From positions 1,550,001 through 1,614,000 of the forward strand of contig JAWZSP010000003.1 of the NCBI GenBank assembly GCA_034401135.1: a stretch of 64,000 bases of DNA, read 5' to 3'. Positions 24,953 through 37,781 of the stretch are shown one piece after another. Numbering within the stretch: position 1 is the stretch's first letter; each line of letters opens with the position of its first letter. The notes under the pieces were generated by a model. That model did no database searches. It was not told the origin of the DNA and saw nothing but the letters and a program-made list of their open reading frames with translations. Made by a program: the position numbers and the translations under genes. This stretch comes from Volutella citrinella. Lineage: Eukaryota; Ascomycota; Sordariomycetes; Hypocreales; Nectriaceae.

Positions 24953-25301
24953 GAAGGGCACAATGTACGATATATCTAAATGACTGGTCGAGCCTGACTC
25001 TAGTCCAACCTGGAGTGTTACCGGGTCAGGCAGACAGACTTGCTCGCTGTCGATTGGCCCTCCAGGGGGGACAACTGGCCGCCTATTTCGCCTGTACGAT
25101 TACTGTTGTCAATTTGGAGAGGAGCCAGCCGGCGTATTAGACGTTTATCTGGCATGTACAAAAACTATCGAATTGTTTCCGTGTTGGGACAAACAGCTAG
25201 TCTCACTCTTGGTAGGAGCTGGGTTGTGAGCTTGCATTGCGTGCAACACCACGCAATCGCTGACATGTCTATGTAAAACTACATGCTGAACCGATGTGTC
25301 T
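24953..25301. other. Convergent 3' ends of uS17m and MIT-AAA ATPase
   Basis: 349 bp gap holding the two 3' ends. No further feature seen. Confidence 0.5.
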
Positions 25302-27813
25302 CTACCCCCCACGTTCTCCGAACTCCCGGGCCCAGTCCTCGTGCTCTTTCAATCCCGCCTTGCTGACGCTTGGCCGGATGGTGGTAAGGCTTGCCTCAAA
25401 ATCAATTAGCTTGATTGGCCGAATGTCTTCCATTGTCATGTGCAAGAGTGCCTCTCCTAGGGAACGTAGAGGTCCCATAGCAGCATCCTTGGCAAGGGCC
25501 GTGATATCCGAACCCGAGAAGCCTGGGGGAGATGTCAGTCTGTGTTGGAGGGGGGGGAGAAGGGTTGGGATTCTTGGCTGGAACTCACCATCCGTCAGCT
25601 GGACTAACCGTTGCAGGTCGTCCGCGGAAAGATCATGTTTTTGTTGGCTCAATAGAGTTCGCAGCTGCGTTTCTCGCGTGGTGGCTTCCGGTAGAGGGAT
25701 GTATTGACGGCGAACGAATCGTCTTCGAGCCGCTTCATCGATTGCCCAAGGGATGTTGGTCGCAGCAAGCACCAAAACCCTGTTTGCGTCCCCACGTTCC
25801 CGGTCCTTGTCAGTCGTCTCTCTGCCCGCTGCGGCACGCTGGAGCTCGCTCCATTGAATGAGAAACTCCGTCTTGATCCTCCTAGTAGCCTCGTGCTCCC
25901 CAGATCCGGAACGTTGAGAGAGCAACGAATCGATTTCGTCCACGAAAATAATGCTTGGAGCAAGGAGCTTCGCCAAGCCGAAGAGCGCCCTCACCAGCTT
26001 TTCGGATTCGCCCAAGTACTTGCTTGTCAAACTGCTGGCGGATATAGAGAAGAATGTTGACTTTGACTCTGTCGCCACTGCTCGTGCTAACATGGTCTTT
26101 CCTGTTCCAGGAGGGCCGAAGAGTAGCATGCCCCTGGCTGGCTCCCTCAAGCCCATGAATAAGTCCGGGCGAAGAAACGGATAAACGACGGTCTCTCGTA
26201 GGGCGTTTTTGGCGATTTCTAGTCCCGCAACGTCTGCCCAATGCACCTCATCCCCTTGCACTACAATATCGTTTAGAATCTGTTTTGCCGCTCCGTCGTC
26301 GACCCCAGGAGGCAAAGACTTTAGAATGCTGGCCATCTTCCTTGTCCACAATGTCGCTTCACTTGGCGATTCCTCTGTTTCGGATTCTTCCTCGGGTTGC
26401 TGAGCAGCCTGTGTTGATGACGGTTTGTCTTTCGTTCGTGACTCATTTGGATGCTGTGGATCTTCATCATCAGACATGCTCAAAGAGGATGAGCGTCGGG
26501 TCTTTGTCCTCGCCTGGCGAGATCTAGCGCTCCTTTCTTGATCTATTCCGTTCCCGCGGCCAACTCGCCTTCTTGGAGCCCCCCCACTTGCAAGAGTTCC
26601 AGATGGACTTGGCCTCTCAGTAGTGGCAACAGGGCTGGGTATAGCATCAGGCTCTCGATAGATTTCTTGCCGAGAAGATTTCCTTGGTGTACTCGTGGTG
26701 GAAACCGCGGCTTGTCTACCTGGATCCAGGTCTAATGAGCGGGTTATTTGTCCCGCAGGAGGTATTTCGGGCTGGCCTTGGGTGCTGAGTGCACTTGAAG
26801 CAGCTCTGACCGACAAGTGTGAAGGCCCTCTGTAAGGATATTCATCCGAATGCCGCATAGAGGCCGGAGAATCCTCTCTTGGTGCGACAAGCCTCCTAGA
26901 GTGGCTATCCCACTGGAGTTGTGCTTGAGACTGGGAGCGATTTTGCTCGAGGGATGGGCGTGGGACACCGTTTGAAGAGGACGGCCCTGCTTCGGGATTG
27001 GCTTCACGCAATTTGTCTCGGGACCCTAGCGCACTCCATGCTAGAGTGGCCGCCTTGCTTGGGCCTTCTCCGACGGGCTTTTCCGACTTGCGAGTTAGCT
27101 TGCTAGGCTTGCCAGCTCGCAATGTGGTTCTCATCGTGTGCTTCTCTGGGCTGTGTGGACGCATCGTGCGGGTCGATACGCCGCTGACGATTGGTGATGA
27201 TGACCGTGCGGACTGGATTCTTGAATTTTCCGGCGCCAGAGACGGGTATCTGCTGTCTGATGGGGGTGTTTCTGACGAAAACCTACGAGGCGGGGCTGGA
27301 CGAGGAGGAAGCGCAGGTCTTGATAGCTCGGAATAAGTGATGGCTGGGACTGTGCCCTGACCGATCGAGCCCTTCGTTCGTCCATCGCTGTCTGTTGATG
27401 ATGACACCCGTCGAGATTTTGCAGGCATCGGGGAGTTTGAATTTTCTTGCCGAGATATGCGGAGGGCTTCGAGCAGATCGATCCGTTCCTTGCATTGCAG
27501 TTCAAGCTCTTTGAGGGCATCGCGTAAGGCCTTCTCTGTGTCGGTTTGGGCTGGGTAATTTGACGACAAATACTTCGCGTTGAAGTCATATATCTGGTCT
27601 AGGGAGCATCTCCAGTGTCGCATAGCCTCCGATTCATTACCCTAGAGCAAGTAATATGGATGAGTGCCGTCGATCGGGTACTGGGATTGAAGGATGTGAA
27701 ACAATCTGACTAGTCTTACTTACTTGGCTCTCGTGATAAACTGCAGTCGAGCAACTGAGATAGCTATCATCATATGTCTTCTGTAAGACAGATAAAGCCT
27801 TGTTGCGCGACAT
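25302..27813 (-). CDS. MIT-domain AAA ATPase (SAP1/YTA6-like)
   Basis: Exons (minus) 27724-27813, 25589-27641 and 25302-25522 give 787 residues. The N-terminal ~75 residues form a MIT-like three-helix unit ([25 protein letters not shown], then [23 protein letters not shown]). A ~390-residue Ser/Pro/Arg-rich disordered linker follows. The meiotic-clade AAA module begins at [16 protein letters not shown]. Walker A GPPGTGKT is near 539-546, Walker B IIFVDEID near 598-601, and arginine-finger-type [11 protein letters not shown] follows. A Vps4-like C-terminal helix ([18 protein letters not shown]) closes the protein. It resembles yeast Sap1/Yta6 and metazoan fidgetin/spastin, so substrate remodelling at microtubules or cell cortex is inferred. 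The start is uncertain: [11 protein letters not shown] is the first clear ATG, but an upstream exon could exist in 27814-28300. Confidence 0.85.
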
Positions 27814-28496
27814 ATCGCTTGGCAAACACGACCATATCAGGTTGGCTGGACCCTCATCGACGGAGCCTTGACGAGGCGGCTGCTGGTGCCTTGTGCAAGT
27901 GCTATTGGTGCGGCAGCACTACTGTGGTCAGGCTGAATGGTAGTGGGGGCCCTTGTTCGTGATCTTGGGACCGTATGGTTATGCCATGGGTACTAGGGCC
28001 GTTCGAGGAGGGTGAAGGGCACGGGGAGGGACGGGGAAGCCGAATTCGAATGGTAAAGCTGGGTGGTGTTCGTGGAGGGAAGATAGAGTTGGTCTGGCGG
28101 AGGGCGGCGGTGACGTAGTCGGGTTTGCGCAGCCCACCCACCCTGCGGAGAGCCCTATCATGCTACTTCTGGCTAGGCCTGTTTGGCCGCTACGAAACAT
28201 CCAACCTGGATTGAAGAAACGACAATTGAACCAAGCCAAATCTTTACCGAAAAAGTAGCAACTTGCTGTAATTGAGATGGGAGGATCAGCAATACTATGC
28301 ATTCAACGGGTCAACAAAACCGTTGTGAGCCGCGCGTTTAATTTCCCAGCCTGGGAAACATTGGAGGAGCATCTTTGATCGCTTTTCGACTCCCGACCCG
28401 CCTTGGCCAGGAACACTGGCCACTCACTACATATAGTACACCGAAACGGAGTTGTAGGATGTGAATCGGGCTTTCATAGCGTCTATATGATTTAGC
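27814..28496. other. Intergenic between COG6 and the MIT-AAA gene
   Basis: 683 bp upstream of the MIT-AAA start and downstream of COG6 (same strand). The stretch near 27960-28140 is proline-coding and open on the minus strand, but a TAG separates it from the AAA frame, so it is treated as leader DNA. Confidence 0.4.
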
Positions 28497-30630
28497 TCAT
28501 GAGAGCAACACGCGGATTTCCGCGGTAGTGCGTGGAAATACCGCCCGGAGCCCTTCGTCAACATCCTCGGACCCCCCATCTGCCTGGATGATGACCTCCT
28601 CAAGCTGCTCAAAGTCGGCACAGAACTGCGCAGCACCTGCTTCCGTAATTTTACGAGCCATGGCCGAGTCTTGTAGATGTTTCAAGTTATCCATGGCATC
28701 CATAAGGGCCGAAGGCAAGAAATCGTCCAGAGTTTGACTCGCCTGGGCGAAAACGTCCCGCCCAAGGGCCTCCTCCAGTTTCCCAGGCCCGGCATCTTTG
28801 AAGGCACCTAAGATGGGCTCCAACCCAGATTTCTGTCGGAAGAATTTGTATTGCACTTCCCCAAGCCCCTCTGCGTCGCGGGCCATTGCCTCCTGAAGCT
28901 GTTTGCTTCGTTTTTGTGTAAACTCGTACGGAGCCAAGCTTGCTACTGCCGCCAACTTGCAGTTTATCAGGAAGATGGAACCCGCTCGGCTGTCCATGGA
29001 CTTGGCCATATTTTCGCAACCAGCCATGAACGGCTCGAATGCTTCGGCTAGGACACTCTCGAACTCGCTCTCACGATTCTCTATCGCGACCAGAGAACCG
29101 TCGAAGGTTCTGCAGATAGCAGTTAGCTGCTTCAACGATTCCTCCAGGAATGCCGGCGGTATCAAGTTGGATGGTGCATGCTGGAAGTCGCCTTGCAAAG
29201 CTGCAATGTGATCTCGAACTAGGGCACGGAATTGCCGTAGAGCCTCCGTCTCAAGACCCTCAATCAGCTCGACGAGGCTTGACTTCGAGTCGAGCGTCTT
29301 CTCGAATGTGATTTGATAGAAGTTGATGAGGTTTGCTAGTCTGTATGCAGGGATGATTTCCTCGTTTGCTTGAATGACCTGCTCGATCCGTTGGCGGAGT
29401 ACCCGGCTCGCCCCAGAAACGTCACGGTCGACGAGGTTGTTGAGCGCTGTAACGGCATTGAAGTCGGCCTCTACCTCTTCCTCCTCGTCGTCGTCAGTTA
29501 CGAGACGCCAAATTTCAGCGTCTCGGCCAGACTTCAGCCCCCTGGCAAGCTCCTCGCCTTCAGCGACGAACAGGACCTCGAGGGCTTCACGTTCGCTGAC
29601 GGTGGCCGAGTGAATCCATGCCAGCATGTCTCCGACGTAACGTAAAGGGTCATGGGCTGTCATATCGATAGGTTTGACAGATGCATCCTCCACCCCTGAC
29701 GGGGAGGCTCCCGTGAGCGCCACATAGAAAGAGTCCGACAGCGCGCGTTCGCGTGCCTCGGAGAAGAAATCAAGGCAGTTTTGAAAGAGCGACGGCCTCT
29801 CGGCTAGAACTCGCAGCGCGCGGCGGATCGATGCATTCATCTGGGGGTTCTCGAGGTTTAGAGTCTTAAACTCGCGCTGCACCCACTTATAGAGCTTTTG
29901 AAAGCCGTGGTTAATGTTCTTGGATGTTTGCTCCATGAGCTCCAGTCCAAGAGTTTGCTTCTCGAAACCCAAGAGAATCTCGCAATCTTTGCTTATCTTC
30001 CTTGCCTTGCCGAGAGCGTTGAAGAACTGATCGTCTACCGGCTCAGAGGTCATGGTCAATGCTGCCACTTCATTCTCCGACATGATGAAGTGAGTTTTGA
30101 AAGTAGCGAGGAGCTGCTGCTTGACTTCAACCTGGCCTCTCTGTTCTAGAAGAGAACCTGCTTCTGACGTCGCTGCTGAGGTTTGCTGATGTGCTCCCTC
30201 GACCTGTGCCTTCATGTCGGTGTAGCCAGTATTCAACTTGTCAAGTGTTGTTTTAATTCGTCGAAGTTGCTGGGTGCTTTGGTTGGCAATGATCTAACCC
30301 GGTTCTGCAGCTTTGACGTACCTCTGCAACACGGCCAAATTCACTGATCACCTCCCCATTGCTGTCAATAACCTCTTTCTGTAGATCCAGACGAATCCGG
30401 CGTCTTGTTTCGGCATCATTTCGAATGCCGCGTTGGTCGATGAGGGACAGTGCATCTCGGAACTCAGCGTCGGAGTGAGTGGTTGACAGAACACTCGTCA
30501 CCTTGGTCGCGAGTGGAGCAACGCCCTTTGTGACAGTAGATGACGAGGAGCTCTCCAACGAGGCGATCCCGGTGGTGGCCTTGTCTCTCACCGGGAGGGC
30601 TTGCGCACCCCTCCGGGCTTGCACCGCCAT
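28497..30630 (-). CDS. cog6: Conserved oligomeric Golgi complex subunit 6
   Basis: Subunit of lobe B of the COG tether, which acts in retrograde vesicle capture at the Golgi. Exons (minus) 30322-30630 and 28497-30269 give 693 residues. The start [18 protein letters not shown] is the first ATG of the exon that carries the family N terminus ([18 protein letters not shown], then [40 protein letters not shown] coiled coil). The COG6 body continues with [52 protein letters not shown] and [25 protein letters not shown], ending in [11 protein letters not shown]. The single intron (GTACGT...CCCAG) is phase 0. Divergent from ATG9 across about 0.8 kb. Confidence 0.95.
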
Positions 30631-31412
30631 GATGGTGCGATGAGGGTGAATCAAGCGCGATGAGGTAACTTGTACCTTTAGTAGTACATTTCGCAAATGC
30701 GCTCTTACGTTTTCGGAGTTTGCACTTTGAAGAATCCCACCATTCAAGCCAGGATATGGGACGGAACACGCATGGGCAACCGACGCCAGCTGCTAATTGC
30801 GTCCCCTACTATTAAGGAGCAAGTGGGCTGCAACGGTGTCCGGGAAGGCTTGGGCCTAAGGGGGCAGGCGGTGTGGCGGCCCCGTGGCTTATCGGCCATT
30901 AGTCCGTCAAAACGACTCACCGCTCTCATGCGTCATACCTGGGCTGTGATGCCTAGAACCGAATCACCAAGCAGCTATCCATTATCGCCTCTATCAAATC
31001 TCGTCATCGCTTTAATCATTAACGTGGTTGGATTCTGAGAGAACCCTCTGGAGTCCATTTTTGCGGCGCTTCGCTCTCGCTGATTAACTATTTCGACGCA
31101 CGTGCAGGCTCCCCGCATGTGCATGTGCTCGGCATCCGCTCTGGTCACCTGGACATCACTACTACCTAGCCCGTACTCGAACGTGGTCACCCGCTAGCCG
31201 TCGCATTTCCGCCTTTAAATTGTATGTGTATATGCTGAGATCCTCCCATATCGATTTGCGATATCAGCAGCGCATAGACTTGTGCTTACCGGCTTTGAAG
31301 TGCTTCCGAGACAGCAGCGCCTGGCACTTCCAGGCGGACTCGACGAACGACCCTCCAGCATCACGACATGCCCGAATCGTTGCTTCTGTGATTTATTGCC
31401 CTTGGGCACACT
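30631..31412. promoter_or_regulatory. Divergent COG6/ATG9 promoter region
   Basis: 782 bp between divergent membrane-traffic genes. No gene-like frame. No specific nitrogen- or stress-response element was assigned. Confidence 0.4.
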
Positions 31413-34242
31413 ATGTCATCTAATTTCTTCTCTCGGCTGGCCCCCCCCGCGAGGGGCACTCGATCCTTCTACGACCAACTCCGTTCTCACGATGAGGAAT
31501 ATGCCGAGGATAGACTTGGTCTCGATGAGGAGAACTTGGGTCAAAACTTGAATGAATTCGATGCGGAGGGACTCGCAGTCGATGACAGTCGTATAACTGT
31601 TGATAGCACGGCACTGGAGTCGAAGAATAATAGGCGCACGCCCGTTCGAGCCACTCCCGGGCGGAACCCTGACGAACTGTTCCCAGGCTGGCAGGACCCG
31701 GATGACGACCCAGACAATGACGTACCAGCATCACTTTTGGTTGAGCCAAACGAAGTTGAACCTCAAAGGCCAGACGCTTCGCGACGAAAGGCGAAAGGAT
31801 CAGGCCCCAGCCGCCAGACGAACCCCGACCCATCAATGACGAAGTCACGAGAACGAGAGCAATGGGAGACTGCTACCGCGCAGCAAAGGCTACACCAAGA
31901 TGCTCCGCCTCGAGGGCCGCGATCTAAGAACTTTCTCAGAGGCATGGCTTCTGGTAGTCCCAGAGACAAGGCTCTCTGGAGATGGGTCAACACGTCAAAT
32001 CTCGACAGCTTCATGCGCGATGTGTACGATTACTACGAAGGGGGGGGCCTGTGGTGCATCATGTGTGCGAATGCACTATGGCTGCTGTAAGTCGAATTCG
32101 CTCAATGCAACCCAACAGTGAATGGAGTTGACATGGTTCCAGGGAGACACTTTTCGTTGCTGTGCTGCTGACATTCCTCTGTCAGTGCGTCGACTACTCG
32201 AAGGTCCCCCACAGCAGATCTTTGAGTCAGGTCGTCGTTGGGCAATGCACACGAAACATGTCTGGACTTTGGAATTTCGGCATTTGGCTGTATTCCTTCT
32301 TTTTCATCTGGAAGTCGGTCCAGTACTTCATCGAGATCCGCCGTCTCATCCATATCCGAGACTTCTACACTCATCTGCTCGACATTCCCGAACAAGACAT
32401 GCAGACTGTGTCCTGGCAGGACACTGTGGCTCGGATCATGGCGTTGCGGGATCAAAACCCTAAAACCGCGACCAACATCCCTCCAAGACTGCGGCGATTT
32501 ATTGGTAGCCAGTCAAAGGAGAGGCTTGACGCCCATGACATTGCCAATCGATTGATGCGAAAGGAAAACTATCTCATCGCCATGATAAACAAGGACGTGT
32601 TGAACCTCTCGCTGCCAGTGCCGTTCCTGCGGGACCGGCAACTGTTTTCCAAAACGATGGAGTGGTATTTGCATTACTGCATCCTCGACATGGCATTCAA
32701 CGAGTTCGGCCAGGTCCAACAGGATTTCCTACGTGCAGACCGCAGAGGGATTCTGAGTCAAAAGTTGAAACAACGGCTCTACTTTGCAGGCGTACTTAAC
32801 CTTGTTTTTGCTCCAGTTGTTCTCGCCTACGTTGTGATCGTCTATTTCTTCACCTACTATAATGTACGCGGGTGTTCAGGTTTTCCAGATTGTCCAAGGA
32901 AGGATGCTGACTGATTTGATAGGAGTACCAAAAAGACCCCAAGTTGGCTGCGGCGCGTAAATATACTTCTCTCGCCGAGTGGAAGTTTCGAGAGTTCAAC
33001 GAGCTACCTCACATCTTTTATGAGCGACTTCACATGTCGTTTCCTTTTGCGACGCGATACATGGACCAGTTTCCCAAGCGCATGACGGAGGACATTGCTC
33101 GGAGCATCGCCTTCATGTCCGGGGCCATTACTGCCATTTTGGCCGTCGGGTCCATTCTGGACTCTGAGCTCTTCTTGAACTTCGAGATAACAAAAGACCG
33201 GACCGTCCTGTTTTACCTCGGCGTCTTTGGAGCGCTCTGGGCAATGACGAGAGGGATGGTATCCGAAGAAACGCTCGTCTTCAACCCCGAGTATGCACTC
33301 CGTAACGTGATTGAGTATACGCATTATATGCCGGATCATTGGAATGGACGACTTCACAGCTTCGAGGTCAAGCAAGAGTTTTCGGAGCTCTACAAGATGA
33401 AGGTCATCATTGTCCTCGAGGAGATTATGGGCATCATTACGACGCCAATGCTCCTCCTTTTCTCGTTGCCGAAGTGCACCAACCAGATTGTTGACTTCTT
33501 CCGCGAGTTCACGATCCACGTGGACGGGTTAGGGTACGTTTGTTCCTTTGCGGTGTTTGATTTTCAACGAGGGGCTGGAAATACCGGTACGCAAGGTGCG
33601 CGCCAGGACGTGCGCGATGACTACTACTCGACGAAGCACGGCAAGATGGCGGCTTCGTACTATGGGTTCATCGACAACTATGTGGTAAATCCCAAGACAG
33701 GAATCCCTGGGCACATGCCACCTGGGTCGAGGCCGGCCTTTTACCCACCGCCGGCGTTCCAAGGACTGAACTCGCCCACCCTAGCAGCAGAAATGCAGAG
33801 CCCTCCCGGAGCTCGGGCAGAGGCGGGCAGAGCAAGAAGCCGGGGTGTCGGGACTGGTGCAGGAAGAGGAAGCCGATCTGGGCCAGCGATCCCTCCGCCT
33901 TCGCCCATGGCTTCTGTGCTACTGGACCAACACCACCAACTCCCTGCTAATGCGGGCGCACGTAGCCTATACTGGTCAAGGCACCCGAAGGGGGGATACC
34001 GTGGCGAAAGCCAGGTGATAGAGGAGCGCGAGGAAGCCGACCGGGGTGCGCGGTCTCGTGACGAGGAAGATCTCTATGAAGCAGCAGGCATCTTGGGCGA
34101 ATCTACGTGGGAAACGTCACCAGGGAAAGGCCTTAGCCGTGAGAACAGCGCGGCCAATACCGAGGAGAATGAGGCGGGCGTCCTCGGGCTTATATATCAG
34201 CTGCAACAAACGCAACGGCCTCGTCGAGGCGGTGTCGTCTAG
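31413..34242 (+). CDS. atg9: Autophagy lipid scramblase ATG9
   Basis: Multi-spanning scramblase of Golgi-derived vesicles that seed the phagophore. Exons 31413-32086, 32143-32863 and 32923-34242 give 904 residues. The disordered N terminus is acidic. The conserved core starts at KALWRWVNTSNLDSFMRDVYDYYEGGGLWCIM and includes ETLFVAVLLTFLCQCVDY, MSGLWNFGIWLYSFFFIWKSVQYF, RLMRKENYLIAMINKDVLNL, FNELPHIFYERL, HYMPDHWNGRLHSFEVKQEFSELYKMKVIIVLEEIMGIITTPMLL and FREFTIHVDGLGYVCSFAVFDFQRGAGN. Four transmembrane helices and two re-entrant segments are expected. The C-terminal ~190 residues are Pro/Gly/Arg-rich. Both introns have canonical ends. ATG4, the other core autophagy gene here, lies about 22 kb upstream on the same strand. 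Confidence 0.96.
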
Positions 34243-36369
34243 CCAGGGGGGGGGGGGATCTACTACTACCGCGTACCATCGTCGTAATTAATTACTACAA
34301 AGTACTATTATGTGCGTGCACATGAGTTCCGCCTACCAGGGAGGTAGACAGCGGGTAGCGGCCGAGGCTACGGGCGGGGATGATGCAACATTGAAACTGC
34401 TTTGACTGTCTCGCATTTGTCGGCGATCGAAGTCGCCTCCGTCGGAGCTAAACTGCTCAGACGAACCCCCTGCTTCTGTTTGCCGCGCAGACCTCAGCTT
34501 GGCACAGCAGCGTGACCAGCCCCAGACACCTGAGGACACTGATGACACCTCCGTCCCGACACCTCCGTCCACACCTCCGTCCCGCTGCTAACGACTGGTA
34601 GCTATTGGCTAGGATTAGAGCACGCAGATGGGTAGTGCTGGGAGGCAGAGGCTGCAGGGCAATGTGCGAGCCCATGTTTGGCTGCCCCCACTTTGGATCT
34701 GATTGATAAGAGATTATCTCGGCTCCAGATCCATGGGCAATTTGCTTTTCACGGTATCCCTAGGTGGAGCTGCAGGCCAGGCCCTAGTTGGCGGCTGGAG
34801 GTTTGGGGATAAAATATTACGTACATTCCACCACAGGGATGACGAGTGCGTGTGCGCTCAAGGGGGCGGGCGACCTCAGTCCACAGTTGTAAGGGACTCC
34901 GGCCTTCGAGGTCAGGGAACTCGGCTTTTGATGGACGTCCATCGGGCTTGCAGGCGAGATGGAGGAGGCGAAGGGCGAATATGCCGAGGCAACATTAGAT
35001 AGTCCGAACGATCCAACTTAGGTGAATAGATCATCGGGGCAGGCGGGTATACTAGTAGTACTATGGATTACCAGGGATTAGTACTAGTACATAGGAGCCT
35101 ACGGCCACGCAAGGCAATTACTGGTACCTTCCCTGTTTTTCGGATGGCGAAGAGGGTAGCGTGTCGTCCGCCCCGCGGATCTAATAGAAATCAATTGATT
35201 ATTCTACGCATAGCACACAGAATCTCGAAGAATACAGATAGATTGTACGTATTGAGGGATTGGTCCAAGGGTCTCGTCACTGCGGCTCCTTAGCCTAGCC
35301 ACTAGCTGGCTGATGTGGAATCGTACCTATCTCACCAGCCACTGTAAATTTGAGCATCTCCGGGCAGCTTCCCCCCTCCACCTCCAGCCCCGGCCACGTC
35401 GGCGATGAGCTAGAGCGGAGACGAGAACATTGATACGAAGTATTGATCACTGGCAAACAAGCGACAATTCTTTCATATCACGAGGTGTCAGTTGATGCCA
35501 AGAAGAAAGAAAAAAACAAATACAACTATAGTCCCAGCTTGCCCAGCCGTCGACAGCCCCCAATGGAGCACCTGCCTAAACTACTGGCACTAGCCTCAGG
35601 GCGGTTAGTGGAGTTTTCCAACGCCGGGTAGAAGTACTGTACAAGAACGGGAGCTAGCAGCTCCACTGCGTGCCTCCTGTGCCTTAGGTAGAGTACTGCA
35701 ACAGTTCAGTGCCTTAGTAGTGCTAGCCGTAGGGAAGTGCAGTGGTAGTAATTACCGCCTCACAGTGGAGGCCACAGAGCAAGCCCGGCCCCCAAGGTCT
35801 TGCACACAGCGCACGCCCGAGCGGCGACACGGGGGCGGCTCGCTGGACTGGCCGGACTCCGAGGCCGTAAACGGAGCCCCAGGAAATTTTTCAGATAGCC
35901 TAACCTCCACTAACTTCATCTTGACAGCTACTCCCCTTCCGCATCGCCGTCGCTGGCTCCGTCTCGACTTCATCAATCCCACTGCAAACAAACCCGACGT
36001 CCTCAATCACCACCGGGCCACGGGCCCTTCTCCATCAGCATCGACGAGACGCCCCGGCTTGCCGTCCGCACGCCCATACTTGCCGCTGGCATCCCGTCGT
36101 TTGGCCTGCCTTCCCTGCACCTGGCTTGGCCTCGCCCACTCTCGCCCTGCCCTCAAGCGAGCCGCCCGGTCGCCTGCTGCTTCGACCTTTGCATCCCGAC
36201 GCGCTCCTTCACCGTCCTTCCTCTTCTCCCAAGCACAACGCCCTACAGTCTCGAGCCTCGATAGCGGTCTCGCCTTTAGCGCCATCGCTGTTCGCCCTCA
36301 CCAGCTGTCAACCTGGCTACCCTCGACTCTTCCAAGCCCTTCGGCGGAGCATCGGAAGCTGTGGCCGCC
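34243..36369. other. Intergenic between ATG9 and mitoferrin
   Basis: 2.1 kb. It begins with a G-run (about 34246-34257), holds a three-copy 12-bp tandem repeat (34545-34582), TAGTAC-family palindromes at 35049-35095 and 35630-35750, and a pyrimidine-rich leader from about 35900 up to the mitoferrin start. Open frames in the leader are proline/serine-rich and not protein-like. Confidence 0.5.
34545..34582. repeat. Three-copy 12-bp tandem repeat (ACACCTCCGTCC)
   Basis: Copies at 34545-34556, 34559-34570 and 34571-34582, the first two separated by CG. Intergenic, no coding role seen. Could vary in copy number between isolates. Confidence 0.8.
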
Positions 36370-37781
36370 ATGGCCCAGCCAAGTGCAGAGCCGGTCGAAG
36401 ACTACGAGTATGCTCCCTGGGCCCTTCCACGAAGCCTCCTGGCCTCGTCGTATCGTCCGTCTTTCGCCCTCTTGCTGACCCGTGTGCTCAAGCTATGAGT
36501 CCCTTCCGCCCAACTTCTCCCTGCTGCAGAACATGGCAGCAGGCGCCTTCGCCGGCATAGCTGTATGATCCCGGTTCCTCCATGCCCGGCTTTCCGCAAT
36601 CCGAAACTGACCGATTCTGCCCTTAAAGGAACATACCGTCATGTATCCTATCGACGCGATCAAGGTGCGCTCGCTCCACGCTCAATTCACTCTGGACGAT
36701 GCACTTGACACTAACCCGCTGGATATCAGACGCGAATGCAGGTCCTAAACCCCGGTGCGACACCAGCCTACTCTGGAGTCCTGCGCAATACATTACAGAT
36801 CGCGAGGACCGAGGGTGTCCTCAGCCTATGGCGCGGCATGTCTAGCGTCATTGTCGGAGCTGGTAAGTTGGACCTGGCTACCAGCCGCACATTGTCTTGC
36901 CGCTCACTGACCTGATTTATTCTAGGTCCTGCCCATGCCGTCTACTTTGCGACATATGAGGCTGTTAAGCACGCCATGGGAGGAAATCAAGCTGGTGTTC
37001 ACCATCCCTTTGCTGCTGGTGTGTATTGCTGTCTCACTGTTACGTCCCGGTCGACAAACTGACGCCGATGTTCTGCAGCTACTAGCGGTGCCGCTGCCAC
37101 CATTGCCAGCGACGCATTCATGAACCCGTTCGATGGTAACAACCCCCCCCCAATGGTTTTCCTTCCCAGCCCTTGTATCACATGCTCACACTCTCTTGCT
37201 TCACAGTCATTAAGCAGCGGATGCAAATCCAAAACTCGAGCAAGATGTATCGCTCCATGGTCGACTGCGCCAAGTACGTGTACAAGACCGAGGGCCTCGC
37301 GGCATTCTACATCTCGTACCCCACGACTCTATCGATGACGGTCCCCTTCACCGCCCTTCAGTTCCTCGTCTACGAGTCGATTTCGACGGTCATGAACCCG
37401 AACAAGGACTACGATCCCGTGGCGCATTGTGTGGCTGGCGCTATTGCCGGTGGTTCTGCTGCTGGTCTCACTACGCCCATGGATGTCATCAAGACTATGC
37501 TGCAGACCAGGGGCACTTCCACAGACCCCGAGGTCAGGGCCGTCAATAGCTTTGTCGGTGGTTGCAAGCTGCTCTATCGGAGAGCGGGCTTCATGGGATT
37601 CTTCAAGGGTGTCCGCCCGCGAGTGGTGACTACAATGCCCAGCACGGCCATCTGCTGGTCTGCGTATGAGTTTTCCAAGTATGTTATGTCTTCTCTCGCC
37701 CGGACCGGGGATCATGGATGCGAATGCTAATCTTTCTTCACCCACAGGTCATACTTTATCAAGCGAAACGACAGCTCATAA
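36370..37781 (+). CDS. mrs4: Mitoferrin, mitochondrial iron carrier (MRS3/MRS4 type)
   Basis: Inner-membrane carrier that delivers Fe2+ for Fe-S and haem synthesis. Eight exons: 36370-36407, 36493-36562, 36629-36664, 36730-36862, 36926-37018, 37079-37135, 37207-37678 and 37748-37781, giving 310 residues. The three carrier repeats each show the PX[DE]XX[KR] signature ([38 protein letters not shown]). MRS3/4-specific blocks are [59 protein letters not shown] and SYPTTLSMTVPFTALQFLVYESI. The intron-rich 5' half and single long exon 7 are notable, with one exon of only 36 nt. Every join is phase-consistent. The C terminus is SYFIKRNDSS. Substrate is inferred from family similarity. Confidence 0.93.

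Noticed and set aside
35720..36478. 252-codon plus-strand frame overlapping the mitoferrin start
   Set aside because: Pyrimidine-rich leader composition; overlaps the first mitoferrin exon in another frame and shows no family resemblance.
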